From NCBI GenBank assembly GCA_043228905.1, contig JBHGNT010000018.1, forward strand, positions 13,082,001 through 13,146,000: DNA of 64,000 bases, read 5' to 3'. Of the stretch, positions 1 through 11,506 are shown one piece after another (within the stretch, counting starts at the first letter, position 1; each line of letters starts with the position of its first letter). This DNA is from Azolla caroliniana. Taxonomy: Eukaryota; Polypodiophyta. The translations under genes and the position numbers were made by a program. The notes under the pieces are model-generated. The model searched no databases, was not told the DNA's origin, and was given only the letters and a program-made list of their open reading frames with translations.

Positions 1-654
1 ATTGGTCCATACCGAAGTAACAATGCATTCGTCTCTACTTAATTACAATACTTTCGTATTGTTTAGCTATCCAACGAAAGGTGGTGATTAGGTAAATGTT
101 TTCTAATGTCGAATATATGGTTGTCTAGTTGATTTTGATACTTATAGCGGTATATACGTAACTTAGCCTTTCTTTACAAAAAAAATCGTAATATCGACAG
201 GAACCTCAATGTGAGGTAAAAGTGAGCACATTATGATTATACACGAAATGACCTCCTACCACACAAGTCACTACAAGTCCATTTATCTCGCGTAGTACGT
301 AGAAATATTCAAAGAAGAGGACACGTCAATCTAGTAAAAGGGGCCCCAATCTTTTTATGCACATCGGTATGTGAACCCAAAAGTTGTGCATATTCTTAAC
401 AAGAATAAGAAAAGTGAGGTTCTAAATAGGTATCGTGTAAGTTTTATGTGCACTTTAAAACGAGGTTCAAATTTATCCAACTAATACCTTAATTGGTGCA
501 AATTTTTGTGAACTAAATGATATTCTTTTCCTAACTTTGACATCCAAAGGAAGGCATTTTACCACACATTCTCTCTTTGCACTTACTGAAATTCAAAATG
601 ATTGAAACACTTGAGTTCATTTTGACCCTAAAAACATTTAAAGAAGGGGATATT
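1..654 (+). other. Unassigned retroelement 3' end
   Basis: No open frame here resembles a known protein. The last bases before 655 contain a purine-rich run (AAAGAAGGGGATA, about 639-652) directly before TGTTGAGATG. This is the arrangement of a polypurine tract next to an LTR, so the stretch is probably the decayed 3' internal end of an LTR retrotransposon whose coding part lies outside the window. This is inference from the junction alone. Confidence 0.4.
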
Positions 655-978
655 TGTTGAGATGTAACAATTAGGAAAGGAATGCCTCAATTTTGTTTTG
701 CATATCCTGAATTGCAAGAAGTCGTTTGGCAACAATATAATTGTGTACACAAGCAAGTTAAGGTCACATGCCTATTCCATCACACTCACTCTTGACTTCA
801 AGACACACACACACATTGTTGCGATGTATCATTTAGGTAAGGAATGCCTAAATTTTGTTTTGAATATCTTGAATTGGGGAGAAGTTGTTTGGCCACAATA
901 TATATTGCGTACATACACTAAATGAGGTCATGTACATGTGCCATCATACTCATTCTAACTTCAACGCGCACTTGCACT
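655..978 (+). repeat. LTR start with 162-bp internal duplication
   Basis: The sequence beginning TGTTGAGATGTAACAATTAG at 655 is repeated in diverged form from 817 (TGTTGCGATGTATCATTTAG), giving two tandem units of about 162 bp. Both units share the block around GGAATGCCT and the later run CCATCACACTCA / CCATCATACTCA. The first unit sits just after a polypurine run, so the pair is read as the start of an LTR that has duplicated internally. The LTR end was not located. From 979 to 1161 nothing could be assigned. Confidence 0.5.
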
Positions 979-1161
979 CTCTCTCAATCAACTTTTGACC
1001 CATTGGACAGGAAGCATCAACCACCACAAATCACAATTATCCAATCATATTTACAAACAAATTGTCGATGTATCCCTTGTTAGTTAATTAATCATTCTTT
1101 GTATTGTGGAAAACATTGTTAATTTTGTCAACCCATTTTAAGGGCAAACAAATAGTGTGTG

Positions 1162-1423
1162 TGTTATGAACTCATGCATGAAATGAGTCATGCTATATCT
1201 ATTTTAGTCTTAAGCTTTAGTTAACAAGACTTCATGATGTAAATTGTATGCATGCATCCCATCATCTTGTGGGTCATAAACTCATATATCTCAATCATTT
1301 TGGATGATATAGAGAAGAGCATAGCCTATGAGCTCTATCTAGAGATTATATTGATATGTGATGAGTGATCTTGATTAATATCTAATCACTCATTGATCTT
1401 GTTTAATAGTCTATTCTATAACA
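1162..1423 (+). repeat. 5' LTR of copia element A
   Basis: The block starts TGTTATGAACTCATGCATGA and ends ATAACA, followed at once by CGTTATTAGCACGA, which resembles the primer-binding region seen after the 5' LTR in many plant copia elements. The first 25 bases recur at 35801 after a GATGAGGGGGAG polypurine tract. That pairs this LTR with the copia RT region at 34404-35760 and implies that everything between is insertion. The length is about 262 bp, short but normal for copia. Confidence 0.65.
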
Positions 1424-1440
1424 CGTTATTAGCACGATTA
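1424..1440 (+). promoter_or_regulatory. Putative primer binding site, copia A
   Basis: CGTTATTAGCACGATTA directly follows the LTR end ATAACA. Many plant copia elements have a near-identical CGTTATCAGCACGA at this place, where a tRNA primes minus-strand DNA synthesis. The call rests on position and on this resemblance. Confidence 0.5.
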
Positions 1441-1500
1441 GCCTCTCCCATAGCAATTAATTATTCTCTTATACAAATCTACCTTATTGTTACCATTAGC

Positions 1501-2398
1501 ATGGCTTCTCAAGCTCTACAAATAGAGAAATGTTTATTCCCGCCACTTGCATTCGATGGGTCCAATTATATGACTTGGATGGTTCATGTTAAAGGCCATC
1601 GCACAACGAAAGATCTTCTTCATACGGTAATTGATCATTTTAATGATGTTGAGAACTCAAATGCTAGGAAGCGGGGAGCAGAAGCGTTCATCTTCATCCT
1701 TCATCACCTTGATGTAAGCCTTCAAAATCAATACTTCTCCATCAAGAATCCATCAACTCTTTGGAAGCAACTCAAAGCCCATTTTGATCATCAACGAACT
1801 GTTCTCGGCCCCAACACTTTGCATGAATGGAATCAACTTCATTTTCAAGATTTCAAGACAGTTGTTGAATATAAATCCTCACTATTTGATATCGTTTGTA
1901 AACTTAAATTTTGTGGTCATGACAATCTTGTTCAAGAGGTGAATCTAATCAACAAAACGGTATCTACTTTTCATACCTCAAATTTTAATCTTTCCGAACA
2001 ATATCGTAATCGTGATTTTAAAACCTATGTTGAACTTTTATTTGCATTTCTTGTCGCTGAGCAACACCACCAAGTTCTCCTCAAGGACGACAAACTTCAT
2101 CCAGTTAGTCAACCTACGACTCCTCTACAATTCAAGGATTTGACGCATGTCGAGAGTGATTAGTCTAGACGACAAACATCGTCATCAACACCCATATGGA
2201 CAGAGTAGAGGAAGAGCAAGAGCAAGAAGAAATCAACAAAGGAATCAATATCCCACAAGTAATCTAGTCAAGCCAATGCACTATCAATCAAAGTCGAGTC
2301 AAGATAAGCCTTCATCGAATTCATGTCTTCGATGTAGTTTACGAGAGCACTGGGCAATTACTTGCCGAACTTCTAAGTTTCATGTTGATCTTTACTAG
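1501..2398 (+). pseudogene. Copia A gag (nucleocapsid) region
   Basis: The frame starting MASQALQIEKCLFPPLAF at 1501 is a copia-type Gag, the structural protein that packages element RNA. The N-terminal FDGSNYMTWMVHVKGH resembles the copia FxGxNYxxW start and is followed by the helical Gag core (LWKQLKAHFDHQ). An earlier in-frame ATG at 1393 lies inside the LTR and is not preferred. The frame stops at 2163. An overlapping frame (2147-2398) carries the arginine-rich stretch and a perfect CX2CX4HX4C zinc knuckle (CLRCSLREHWAITC), so a frameshift near 2150 separates core and knuckle. The gene is therefore broken. Protease and integrase sequences follow downstream. Confidence 0.75.
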
Positions 2399-3517
2399 AA
2401 GTATGGCAAGCAAGGTCAAGATAGGAAACCAGAGGCTAATACGGTAGTAGAAACATCAACGATCTCACCATCAATTCCAATCTTGGAATATAATTTTATG
2501 GATCAACCTTTGGAATTCGAGTCCGAAGCCAACATGATTGATTTGAATTTTGCATACAAGCCGTTTTCTTTGTCTTATTGATTGTGCCTCAACACACACT
2601 ATTATATGTCATAAAGAATTCTTTCATCATAATATTAAAGATCAAGTCCCTTTCAACATCAAGACTATAGTTGGTTCTTGTATTGGACAAGGAAGAGGGC
2701 CCGCCACTATCCAACTTCCAAGTGGTGTTTTCTTGGAAATACATGATGCTATCTATGTGCATACCTCACTAAGAAATCTTCTTGCATTTGCAGATGTGCG
2801 ACGCAATGGATACCACCTCATGACATGGGAACAAGATGGGAAAGAGGCAATGTGAGTTGTCAAGCACTTGTCAAATGAGTTAGAAGTCTTCCCAAACCAC
2901 AAACCAATTGTATTGTTTCAACCTTAAAGCCCCGAAGATCCGCATGGCTTCATTTGCCCACTACTCCAATATTTCCTCGAAGGTCAATACTAATATAATG
3001 GATCTCTGGCATGATCATGGAAATACAATGATTAGGAGAATGATCAACAATGTTCATGATCTACCTTTAAAGTTGGAATACTTGAATCAAGTTAAAACTT
3101 GTTTTTGTGTTCCATGCGCATAAGGAAAGCTTGTGATTCATCCTTCCTTGCACAAGGAACCGTATGAGTCACCAAAATGTTTTGAGCGTATACATGGTGA
3201 TATCCATGGACCAATGCACCCTCCTTCCGGACCATTTTATTACTTCATGGGAGTCAACGATACTTCATCACGTTTTTCTCACGTCACACTTCTTTCTACT
3301 CGCAACATGGCGTTGTCTCGACTCTTCACCCTTATCATCAAGTAGCATGCTAATTAAGTCGATTCAGATTGACAACGTTGCCGAGTTTATGTCAACAACC
3401 TTTATTCGCTATTGCAAATCTATAGTTCAACATGGGGACATGCAATACTTCATGCAGCGCAACTTCTCCGATTACGACCGTCATCATATCATGTTTACTC
3501 TCCCCATCAACTTATGA
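2399..3517 (+). pseudogene. Copia A protease and integrase N-part
   Basis: From about 2550 the frame FLCLIDCASTHTIICHKEFF corresponds to the copia aspartic protease, but the usual D-S/T-G triad reads D-C-A, so the active site is altered. A GAG-pre-integrase segment follows (LWHDHGNTMIRRMINNVHDL, about 3001-3060). The integrase core then starts (HGDIHGPMHPPSGPFYYFMGVND, about 3195-3265), reaching IDNVAEF near 3370. Frames are interrupted by stops at 2398, 2855 and 3121 and a frameshift near 3345. The integrase stops abruptly where LTR B begins at 3519. The rest of the element is thought to continue at 34404, with part of the integrase missing. Confidence 0.7.
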
Positions 3518-3518
3518 C

Positions 3519-3946
3519 TGTTATCGTATGAGATGTACGGGTGATTGATAATTGTGATAAGTGAGGGTGGTGAAAGATGTAATGTATGTGTAATGTTATA
3601 CGATTATGAGTGTGAATGTAAGTGTGAGTCTGGTGGATACAAAGATGTGTGAGTGAGTGACTAGCTGTGAATGCCCAAGGGGACTTGCACCCTTGTGTAT
3701 CTACCCTTGTGTAACTATTTAACCCCCCTTATGGGGAATGAATGAATACAATGAACATTTCTCTCTCAATTTCTCTCTCTCTCTCTCTCTCTCTTTTTCT
3801 TCTCCTTTACGTTGAACCCCCTTGGGAAGGGGGTGGAGCCATTCTAGGCGCCACCCCCCACCCCTCAATGTTTGTCAACATCTTTGTGATATCTCACCAT
3901 CATACCATTCATCATCTTCACTATTACACCATGTCTATCTTCACCA
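3519..3946 (+). repeat. Left LTR of element B (428 bp)
   Basis: The block starts TGTTATCGTATGAGATGTAC and ends TCTATCTTCACCA. A copy of about 93 percent identity by eye stands in the same orientation at 33910-34333. It contains a TC microsatellite (about 3771-3793) and a direct GTGTAA-rich part. No canonical primer site follows. The next bases (GAGGGAGGCTCAGG) are instead homologous to the gag/pol boundary of a gypsy element, which is abnormal for a 5' LTR. No matching 5-bp target duplication was found outside the two copies. Confidence 0.75.
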
Positions 3947-3949
3947 TGA

Positions 3950-6347
3950 GGGAGGCTCAGGAAGCTATCCGAAAACAAGCCACATAATGGATCAAAAAAG
4001 CGAACGAATGGAATGTCACCGAACTACGGGAGCAAAGGAAAACATCGGAGAAACCCACAGAGACGATGCAACAAGAGAACCCCACGTGGCAGGCACTACG
4101 GGAATGCCAGATTATGCTACCACTGGGTCCATTGCTGCAATTAGTGCCTCGATTCACCGATGGTTTAAAATCAGCATTGGCCCCACTAAGCCCTGCACCG
4201 GCTCCAGCGTTCTTCTCAAATCCTGAAGAGGGACCGACAGTGGTAGACACGAGCAATCTAGCAATCACCGCCATCATCAAAGGACGAGAAGTACCGAGGA
4301 CAATTGTCGATGGTGGATCAGGAGTAAATGTAATAAGCCTACAAACATGCGACACTCTAGGAATCCAGGAGTGGGAACCATGCCCGTTCTGGCTCCGGAT
4401 GGAGGACACCAGTTCGGTACGATCAACCGGATTGATCCGGGACTTGGAAGTGACAATCAGAGGCCATACCTTTCAGATTTCTACGGTAGTCCTCTAGTTG
4501 AACACGCAAGGAGCATATCCTTTGTTGTTGGGATGACCATGGTCAGGAACTGCTCGTATTAAACAAAACTGGTAGAAGAACAATATTACGTTCTGAAGAT
4601 GGAAAACTAAGGTGAGAGTACCAACACAACCTTTTGCAAGCCCAAGCAAGGAAGTAACACCATTGTATGCCGAAAGCGTGGACATGTTAGAAGGGCTTGC
4701 CGATGAAGAAGTAGATCGGTACCTCGAGGAGAACCCAAAGATAGTCCCTCTGTTTGAAGTAGACGTTGCCGACGCAGTCTCCCCATATATCGTGCACCCG
4801 GATGATGCCGGTGAGGAGTCGGATCGGGACGCAATTCGGGAACTATGCCAAGAACAAGAAGCCCTAGAGTGAGAGATGGCGGTATCACAACGGGTGAAAG
4901 CATCACAGTTGGAAGAAGTGAATTTAGGAACTGGGGAAGAAACAAGATCGGTACATGTGGCCAAAGAAATGCCACCAGAGGAGAAATCGGCAATGGTAAC
5001 ATTATTGAAAGAATTCCGGGATGTATTTGTGTGATCATATGAGGACATGCAGGGACTGGACCCGCAATTGTATCAACATCAGATCCATTTGAGCAAGGAT
5101 GTGAAACCGGTAGCACAAAGACGTTACTGGATGAATCCGAATTATGCGGCTAAAGTGAAGGAGGAGATTGATAAGTTGTTGCGGGTTGGTTTCATCTGGC
5201 TAGTGAAGAAGGCCACCTGGTTAAGCCTGATTGTGGTAGTAGCTAAGAAAAACGGAAAAATCCGGGTCTGTGTAGATTACCGGAAATTAAACGCTGCCAC
5301 TGTCACCGATGCATTTCCGCTTCCATTCACGAATGGAGTCTTGGATGCAGTGGGGGGTCATGAGGTGTATAGTTTCCTCGACGGATTCAGTGGGTATAAC
5401 CAAATCAGGATGCACTCGGACGACCAGGAGAAAACAAAGTTCGTAACCAAATGGGGAGTCTTCGTAGCGGTCGTGATGATGTTCCTGGACTAAAGACGGC
5501 ACCGACAACGTTCCAATGAATCATCATGGAAATTTTCGGGTAGTTTATCCCAATGTTTATGCAGGTGTTCTTAGATGACTTTGTGGTGTATACCAAGAAA
5601 GGATAACATCTTGACCATCTTTGGTTATGCCTAGAAAAATGCAGAGGTTACTGAGTAAGTCTGAATAAGGCGAAATGCGTATTCGGGGTAACCAACAGTA
5701 CGCTACTAGGTCATATCGTTAGTAATGATGGGATTGCGGTGGACCCGGATAAAGTTAAAGCCCTTTTGGAAGCACCTGCACCGACAACCGCCAAAGCTTT
5801 AAGCCAGTTTTTAGGACAGATCCGGTGGCATAGCCGGATGCTCCGATACTTGGCGGACCTTGCGACACCACTACATGCAGCCGTACACCAGACACCCTTC
5901 CAATGGATGGAATTGGAGGAAAGGGCATACCATGCGCTCAAAGTAATGTTGTCCCAGGCACTAGTGGTACAACCCCCGGATTGGTCAAAGGAATTTCATG
6001 TGTTTGTGGACACATATGATATTACAATTGACAGTGTTCTTATGCAGCTCACTGAACCGAAGTGGTACCGGCTAGTTTACTACGCCAGTGGACAGCTCTC
6101 CCAGGCGGAACAGAATAAATAGACAATGGAAAGGGAAGCCTTGGGAATGGTATATAGTGTAACGAAGTACTGACATTACTTGCTAGGATGGAAATTCTCA
6201 TTCCATGTGGATCATTCGACATTGTTGTACTTGGTCTCCAAATCATCATTAACTGGCAAACTAGCACGATGGACATTGCTTCTATAGGGGTTCGAAATTG
6301 AAATCTACTATAGACCGGGAGTACAACATGCAGTAGCGGATTACTTG
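3950..6347 (+). pseudogene. Gypsy (Tat-like) protease-RT-RNase H
   Basis: This is the first part of a Ty3/gypsy pol. It opens in a gag/pol linker (EAQEAIRKQAT, about 3953), then an aspartic protease with an intact DGG-S motif (IVDGGSGVNVISLQTCDTLG, about 4305-4365). RT follows with KKNGKIRVCVDYRKLNAATV (about 5245), DAFPLPFTNGVLDAV, FLDGFSGYNQIRM (about 5380) and the catalytic VFLDDFVVY near 5570. RNase H and a connection domain run 5739-6340 and end in the GVQHAVADYL motif. Frames are broken by stops at about 3984, 4495, 4560, 4870, 5491, 5604 and 6118 and by frameshifts, so no polyprotein can be made. The last codons GAT TAC TTG at 6342-6347 resume after element C at 20759 (AGC CAG), which proves C is an insertion. 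Confidence 0.85.
6343..6347 (+). other. Target duplication of copia C (left)
   Basis: ACTTG stands directly before the 5' LTR of copia C and again directly after its 3' LTR (20754-20758). A perfect 5-bp duplication is the standard footprint of copia integration, and removing C restores the gypsy reading frame. Confidence 0.9.
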
Positions 6348-6637
6348 TGTTGCCATAAAAGGCCGACTCCTTCCAAATTGTATCCGTTCGAGTGTGAACT
6401 CGTTAATAAGTTAGGGCTTAGTATATAAGCAAATACCTAACATTGTAATGAGTAATGACGAGAAGAGTATTGTATCTCTAAGAGAGAACGAAGTAATAAG
6501 AAGCTTTCCATTAAAGCTCGATCGACTGTCTAAGTCTCTATTCGCTGTATTTCTTGTGTGTTGTGTTTTTGTGCATAAGCGAACAGGTCCGCAAACGTTT
6601 TCTGCATACGTATACATAAATATACATAGTTCCGACA
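6348..6637 (+). repeat. 5' LTR of copia C (290 bp)
   Basis: The LTR starts TGTTGCCATAAAAGG and ends TTCCGACA. A TATA-like run (GTATATAAGC) lies at about 6420. The matching 3' LTR is in two pieces, 11110-11139 and 20508-20753. Confidence 0.9.
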
Positions 6638-6639
6638 AC

Positions 6640-6655
6640 TGGTATCCGAAACAGG
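6640..6655 (+). promoter_or_regulatory. Primer binding site of copia C
   Basis: TGGTATCCGAAACAGG begins two bases after the 5' LTR. It resembles the TGGTATCAGAGC site complementary to initiator methionine tRNA that most plant copia elements use, with some substitutions. Confidence 0.7.
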
Positions 6656-6675
6656 AGTTGAAATCAGAAAGTTCA

Positions 6676-7550
6676 ATGGCAAAAATTTTGCCCTATGGAA
6701 GGAGATGATGCAGGGTGTGCTGATCATCCGAAGATAGGTTGAAGCCATTCAGCACAACGAAAAGCCTACTTCGATGACAACAAAAGAGTGGAGATCAGTG
6801 GACGAAATAGCACGATCCACCATCCGAATGCACCTAGCTTAAAACATCTACTTCAGCATGGTGAAAGAGATGACATCGTTCTCATTGTGGGAGAAGCTAC
6901 AGACCGTTTGTGAAAAGAAGTCCTCATCTTCGAAACTGATCTTGATCAAACAACTGTTCAACATGAAGATGAGAGAGACCGATCCGGCAACCTCCCACAT
7001 CAACACCTTCAGCCGGGTGTTGTTTGAGCTCTCGTCACAAGGGATCAACTTCGAAGAAGAAGTGAAAGCCCTTGCCCTCCTGTCGAGCTTGTCGGTGAGT
7101 TGGGAGGTATTTTGCACGACATACGCCAATAGCGGACCGATCCTAGTAACTTGGACGAAACAATTGGCCAAGTCCTCACAGAGGACATCAGGCGAAAATC
7201 GATGGGACTAACCATCGATGAGTCTGTAGAAGCCCATCAATCGATCGAATCGTTCAACCAACAGAATCGAACGAAAGCACAAACCAACAGAACCGGTCGA
7301 CGCTCCAACCAATCGAAAATAAGGGTTGACCGACAACGGTCGAAGTCAAAAATGGTCTGAACAAGTGAGTACTGCACACACTGCAAGAAAGCTGGCCACA
7401 ATGTTTCCAACTGCTAGTCATTAAAAAGAAAAGAGAGTGGTCGGCGATCCGAGCAAAATCGGGGACGTTTTGGCTCGGACCACTCTCCAATCGGCAACCA
7501 AATCAACGTTGCCGAAACCCGATCCGAAGAAATCCTCTCCTTAGAGGACT
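6676..7550 (+). pseudogene. Copia C gag
   Basis: This is copia Gag, the RNA-packaging structural protein. The start (KFNGKNFALWKEMMQ, from about 6670) matches the FxGxNFxxWK opening of plant copia Gag. The core runs 6858-7211 (KLILIKQLFNMKMRETDPATSHINTF and SSQGINFEEEVKALALLSSL). The zinc knuckle CTHCKKAGHNVSNC (CX2CX4HX4C) is at about 7370-7411 and is followed immediately by a stop. Stops at about 6736, 6840 and 7210 and a frameshift near 7150 break the frame. Protease follows about 140 bp downstream. Confidence 0.8.
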
Positions 7551-7552
7551 CA

Positions 7553-8400
7553 ATGATCGGAGAAGCCCTATACAATGCACAAGTTGCACACACGTGGCTA
7601 CTAGACTCTGGCACCACATTTCACGTGACCCCCAACATTGAATGGTTCTCGAACTATTTAACTGATGCCAGCGGCACAGTCCGACTGGGAAACAGGCAGG
7701 AGTGCAAGATAGCCGGAACCGGGGAGGTTCCCATCAGATTGCCAAATGGCAACACAATAACCATGCACCGAGTTCGGCACGTACCCGATCTAAAGAGGAG
7801 TCTGGTCTCCATCGACATGTTAGCCGAAGACGGGTATCGAACGACTCTACACGAGTCGACATGGGTGATCACCCGAGGAAACCTAAAAATCGGTAGTGGG
7901 CACAAGTATATTAATCTATACCCATTGATGGCGATCAACCCTGAAGGGGCCGTGAACGTAGCCGAAAAGACCGCCCCGAACCTATAGCATGGCTGACTTG
8001 GCCATATGTCTCAAGCCGGACTTGATCGGCTGATGTCGATCAGCTACATCCCGAAACTCTAGGCAAAGACGGACTTCTACGAGCATTGTTGATATGGGAA
8101 ATAGACCCGAAGTCCGCACTCTCTCCACTATGAGACGGTATGACAACCCCTAGAGCTTGTGCACACAGACATATGTGGGCCCATACCAGAGCGATCACTA
8201 GGAGGCTCCCGGTACTTCATCACATTCGTAGATGACTGTACACAGAAAGTTTGGGCATACTCCATCAAGTCCGAAGACGAAGCGCTCGAGGTCTTCATCT
8301 GATGGATATCTGAAGTGGAGAACTGGTCGGGATATAGAGTGAAGACACTCCGATTCGACAACCAAGGTGAATACACCTCTAGAGCCTTCAAACAGTATCT
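7553..8400 (+). pseudogene. Copia C protease and pre-integrase
   Basis: The aspartic protease is well preserved: TWLLDSGTTFHVTPNIEWF (about 7592-7648) carries the D-S-G catalytic triad. It is followed by VRHVPDLKRSLVSIDMLAEDGYR and the GAG-pre-integrase region ending about 7984. From about 8150 the integrase core begins (HTDICGPIP, ITFVDDCTQKVWAYSIKSEDEA) in a frame interrupted by stops near 7986, 8060 and 8300. Enzymatically this part would mature the polyprotein and start insertion of the cDNA, but it cannot be translated as one protein. Confidence 0.8.
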
Positions 8401-9345
8401 GTCCGGAAAAGGGATCTGACACCAAAAGACCGTTCCCTACACACTCATGCAAAATGGAGTGGCAGAACAGATCAGCAAGACGATCGAGGAGAGGGTGACG
8501 ACAATGCTCCACCAAGCCGGACTGAAGCTGGAATTCTGGGCTGAGGCATTGCAGACGACAATGTACCTGATAAATTTGGCGTCGTCAAGAGCAATCAAGC
8601 TCGAAGTGCCACTAGCACTATGGTCAAGCAAACAACCGACCTATGATAGGCTCCATATATTCGGATGCGAAAACTACGCCTTCATCCCCAAGTACAAAAG
8701 GACGAAGTTGGCACCCCATGCAACAAAGTGTATATTTCTCGGTTATGGAACCGATGGGGACTTTGGCCACCGACTACGGGACCTTGAGAACCAGAAATTG
8801 ATCCGGACCAGCGATGTAGTCTTCAATGAAGACTCTATCTTCTCTCAGCGGTACCAACAGAAAATAGTTGGTAAGAAGGTTTCCTTCGAAGATGACAACA
8901 CTATCGCAAAAGGATTGACCCAACGGGCCGAATCAGAGGCTCGAGAAATAATCGAATTCCAACAAGCTGCCAACTTCCCTGCTAACACTGAATCGACAAC
9001 AAGTCCTATCGTCGAACTCAAAGACAAATTCTTCAAAGACATAGCTGAATCAACAAGGATCGATAAAAGCAAAGTCACCAGAGACAAGTAAGAAAAGAGT
9101 CGACAACAACCACAAGGGAGGACACCCAAACACTGCCGAAATCCCAATCCGGGGGTGGGACACCTAACAAGTCTCCTGACACAATTGGTTTAACAAATAC
9201 CGATCGCCAATTGGAACCGATCTAAGGATCCGAACCAGATATTACGGCACCTAGGAGATCTGGACGAGCTCGAAGGCAAACAAAGTTTTATCAACAGGGC
9301 CTCGACTATGTCAACTACACGGATGTAGGTGAACCAAGCACGTAT
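8401..9345 (+). pseudogene. Copia C integrase C-part
   Basis: The frame 8447-9091 contains the conserved QNGVAEQISKTIEERVTTML segment of the copia integrase core, with its catalytic E near the start. The linker follows (LHIFGCENYAFIPKYKRTKLA, CIFLGYGTDGDFGHRLRDL, VVFNEDSIF). An internal stop precedes it at about 8417. After 9091 the linker to RT is acidic and broken. Confidence 0.75.
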
Positions 9346-10684
9346 GAATAAGCCATGGTCGCACCGGACGCCGAAGCATGGCTACAAGCCATGAAATCCA
9401 AAATGGACTTGATTCATTAGAATCAGACATGGGAGCTGGTCGAACTACGAGTTGGAAGGAAGCCGCTACCTTGCAAATGGGTTTTCCGATACAAGTATGT
9501 ATCCGAGTCAGAGAAACCCAAGTACAAAGCTCGACTTGTCGCGAAAGGATTCAAACAGGAATACAGGGTTGACTACAATGAGATATTCTCACTAGTAGTC
9601 AAGATGACCACCCTTTGACTCCTACTAGGTGTCATGGTGACAGAAGATCTAGAGCTCGAGCAGATGGACGTAAAGACGACATTCCTACACGGAGATATGG
9701 AAGAAGACATATACATGTCTCAACCGGTAGGCTTCACGGCAACGGGGGAGGACAGTCACCTCGTATGTCGACTAAAGAAAAGTCTATATGGCCTAAATCA
9801 AGCGCCGAGAATGTGGTACCAGAAGTTTGACTCCTACATACGGCAGCTTGGATACAATAGAACAGACTTCGACCCATGCATGTATGTTCGGCAACTGGCG
9901 GACGAGTCAAGGATCTATCTGATCCTATACGTCGAAGACATGTTGATTACTAGGAGAAATCAAGCAGAGATTGGTAAGCTGAAGCGGAGCCTTCACACAA
10001 AGTTCACAATGAAGGAACTCGGACAAGCCCGACACATTCTGGGCATGAGGATAGAGCAAAATCGGATGACCAAAACTCTCTGACTCTCACAATGAATACA
10101 TCCGCAAGGTGCTGAAGCACTTCGACATGGAGAATGCGAAGCTAGCACCGACACCGCTTCTGATGTCAATTAGACTATCGAACAGAGAATCTCCTGCAAC
10201 GGACAAGGAGAGAGAGCTTAATGGAAAGATACCCTACGCATCGGCAGTAGGAAGTATCATGTATGCAATGGTGGCAACCCGACCTGACCTAGCCTATGCC
10301 GTAGGGGTGGTCAACTGGTACATGTCAAACCTAGGAAAGAAGCACTGGGAGGCCGTCAAGCACATCCTTAGGTATCTAAAAGGAACCACAGATGCACAAC
10401 TGACTTTCAGACTGACAACCTCAGCCAAAGTCGAAGGCTACACTGATTCCGACTATGCCGGGAACACGGACAATCGGAAATCGACATCAGGCTACATCTT
10501 CACCTATGGTGGTGGTGCGATATCATGGAGGTTGAAACTTCAAGAGTTCACGGCTCTATCTACCACAGAAGCCGAGTACATAGTAGCATCGGAAGCAATG
10601 AAGGAAGCGATCTGGCTGCACCGACTGACTGCCGACTTCAGAACTGTGAACCAAAACTACCGATCAATGCCGACCATCTATTGA
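9346..10684 (+). pseudogene. Copia C reverse transcriptase and RNase H
   Basis: RT would copy element RNA to DNA. Visible motifs are QMDVKTTFLHGDMEEDIYM (about 9660-9715), KKSLYGLNQAPRMWYQKF (about 9775-9828) and the active-site box at about 9930, which reads YVEDM instead of the invariant YVDDM, so one catalytic aspartate is lost. RNase H runs 10109-10684 with YTDSDYAGNTDNRKSTSGY (about 10440-10496) and STTEAEYIVASEAMKEAIWL. Stops at about 9418, 9616 and 10081 and frameshifts break the gene. Confidence 0.85.
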
Positions 10685-11091
10685 GACTCATAGAGCGCAA
10701 TACACCTCATCAACAATCCCGTCTATCATGCGAAGAAGAAGCACATTGAGGTGCGATATCATCATATCTGGGAGCTCGTAAACAAAAAGAAACTCGAAGT
10801 CCGGAAGATCGACACCCAGGTGAACATCGCCGATTGCCTGACAAAGCCACTCCCAGATCTACGCTTCGGAGCCCTAAGGACGAAAATGGGGCTACGACAA
10901 GCGACCGAGTAGAAGAAAGCCAAACGAGGAGCAGAAGGTAAGATCTGATTGGAACAATAACGACACATCGTATACATCTGCCGACTCGGCTGCATGCCGA
11001 CCGACTTGTAACATATAAACTTAGATCAATTTTGTAATCTAAGCTTACGAGGGAGATAATCCCAAACACTTGTACATGCAAGAAAGAGTAG

Positions 11092-11109
11092 TCCTTTTAC
11101 GGGGGAGTT
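11092..11109 (+). promoter_or_regulatory. Polypurine tract of copia C
   Basis: CCTTTTACGGGGGAGTT lies immediately before the 3' LTR start TGTTGGCATAAAAGG. The GGGGGAG core is the usual plus-strand primer of copia elements. Confidence 0.7.
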
Positions 11110-11139
11110 TGTTGGCATAAAAGGCCGACTCCTTCCAAA
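11110..11139 (+). repeat. 3' LTR of copia C, first piece
   Basis: TGTTGGCATAAAAGGCCGAC and the next ten bases match the first 30 bases of the 5' LTR at 6348. The match stops at the left end of transposon D and resumes at 20496. The last 12 bases (ACTCCTTCCAAA) are the target copy duplicated by D. Confidence 0.9.
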
Positions 11140-11149
11140 ACACGTTCGC

Positions 11150-11167
11150 GTTCACAAGTGGAAGGAT
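11150..11167 (+). repeat. Left terminal inverted repeat of D
   Basis: GTTCACAAGTGGAAGGAT is repeated in inverted orientation at 20473-20490. The ten outer bases (ACACGTTCGC) only partly match the other end. Confidence 0.85.
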
Positions 11168-11506
11168 CACGCATAAATGGAAGGGTAAGGAATATTTTGG
11201 TTGATTTTAGGGCTTTTTCAATGATTTTACAAAACACATTGATACCAGTATCATACATGTTCAAACATACTATGAAAAAGGTTAAAAATCCACTATTTTC
11301 GTGATTTAGAAGTAACTAAAAAAAGAGGAATTTCAAAAAGTTACATTCTCAATTTATATCACAAACTTTACAACCAATGTTATTTTATAAGAAACGATTT
11401 TTTAGAAATCATAAGAATTCAAAACACATGCTTTTATATTACTCGATTTGTTACAAGCGGAATGTAGTTACACTTAATAGCCAAATATACATTCGTGATC
11501 ACTCCT
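11168..11506 (+). other. Left subterminal region of transposon D
   Basis: AT-rich noncoding sequence between the left inverted repeat and the stop codon of the transposase-like gene. I see no gene, repeat array or other signal here. Confidence 0.6.
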
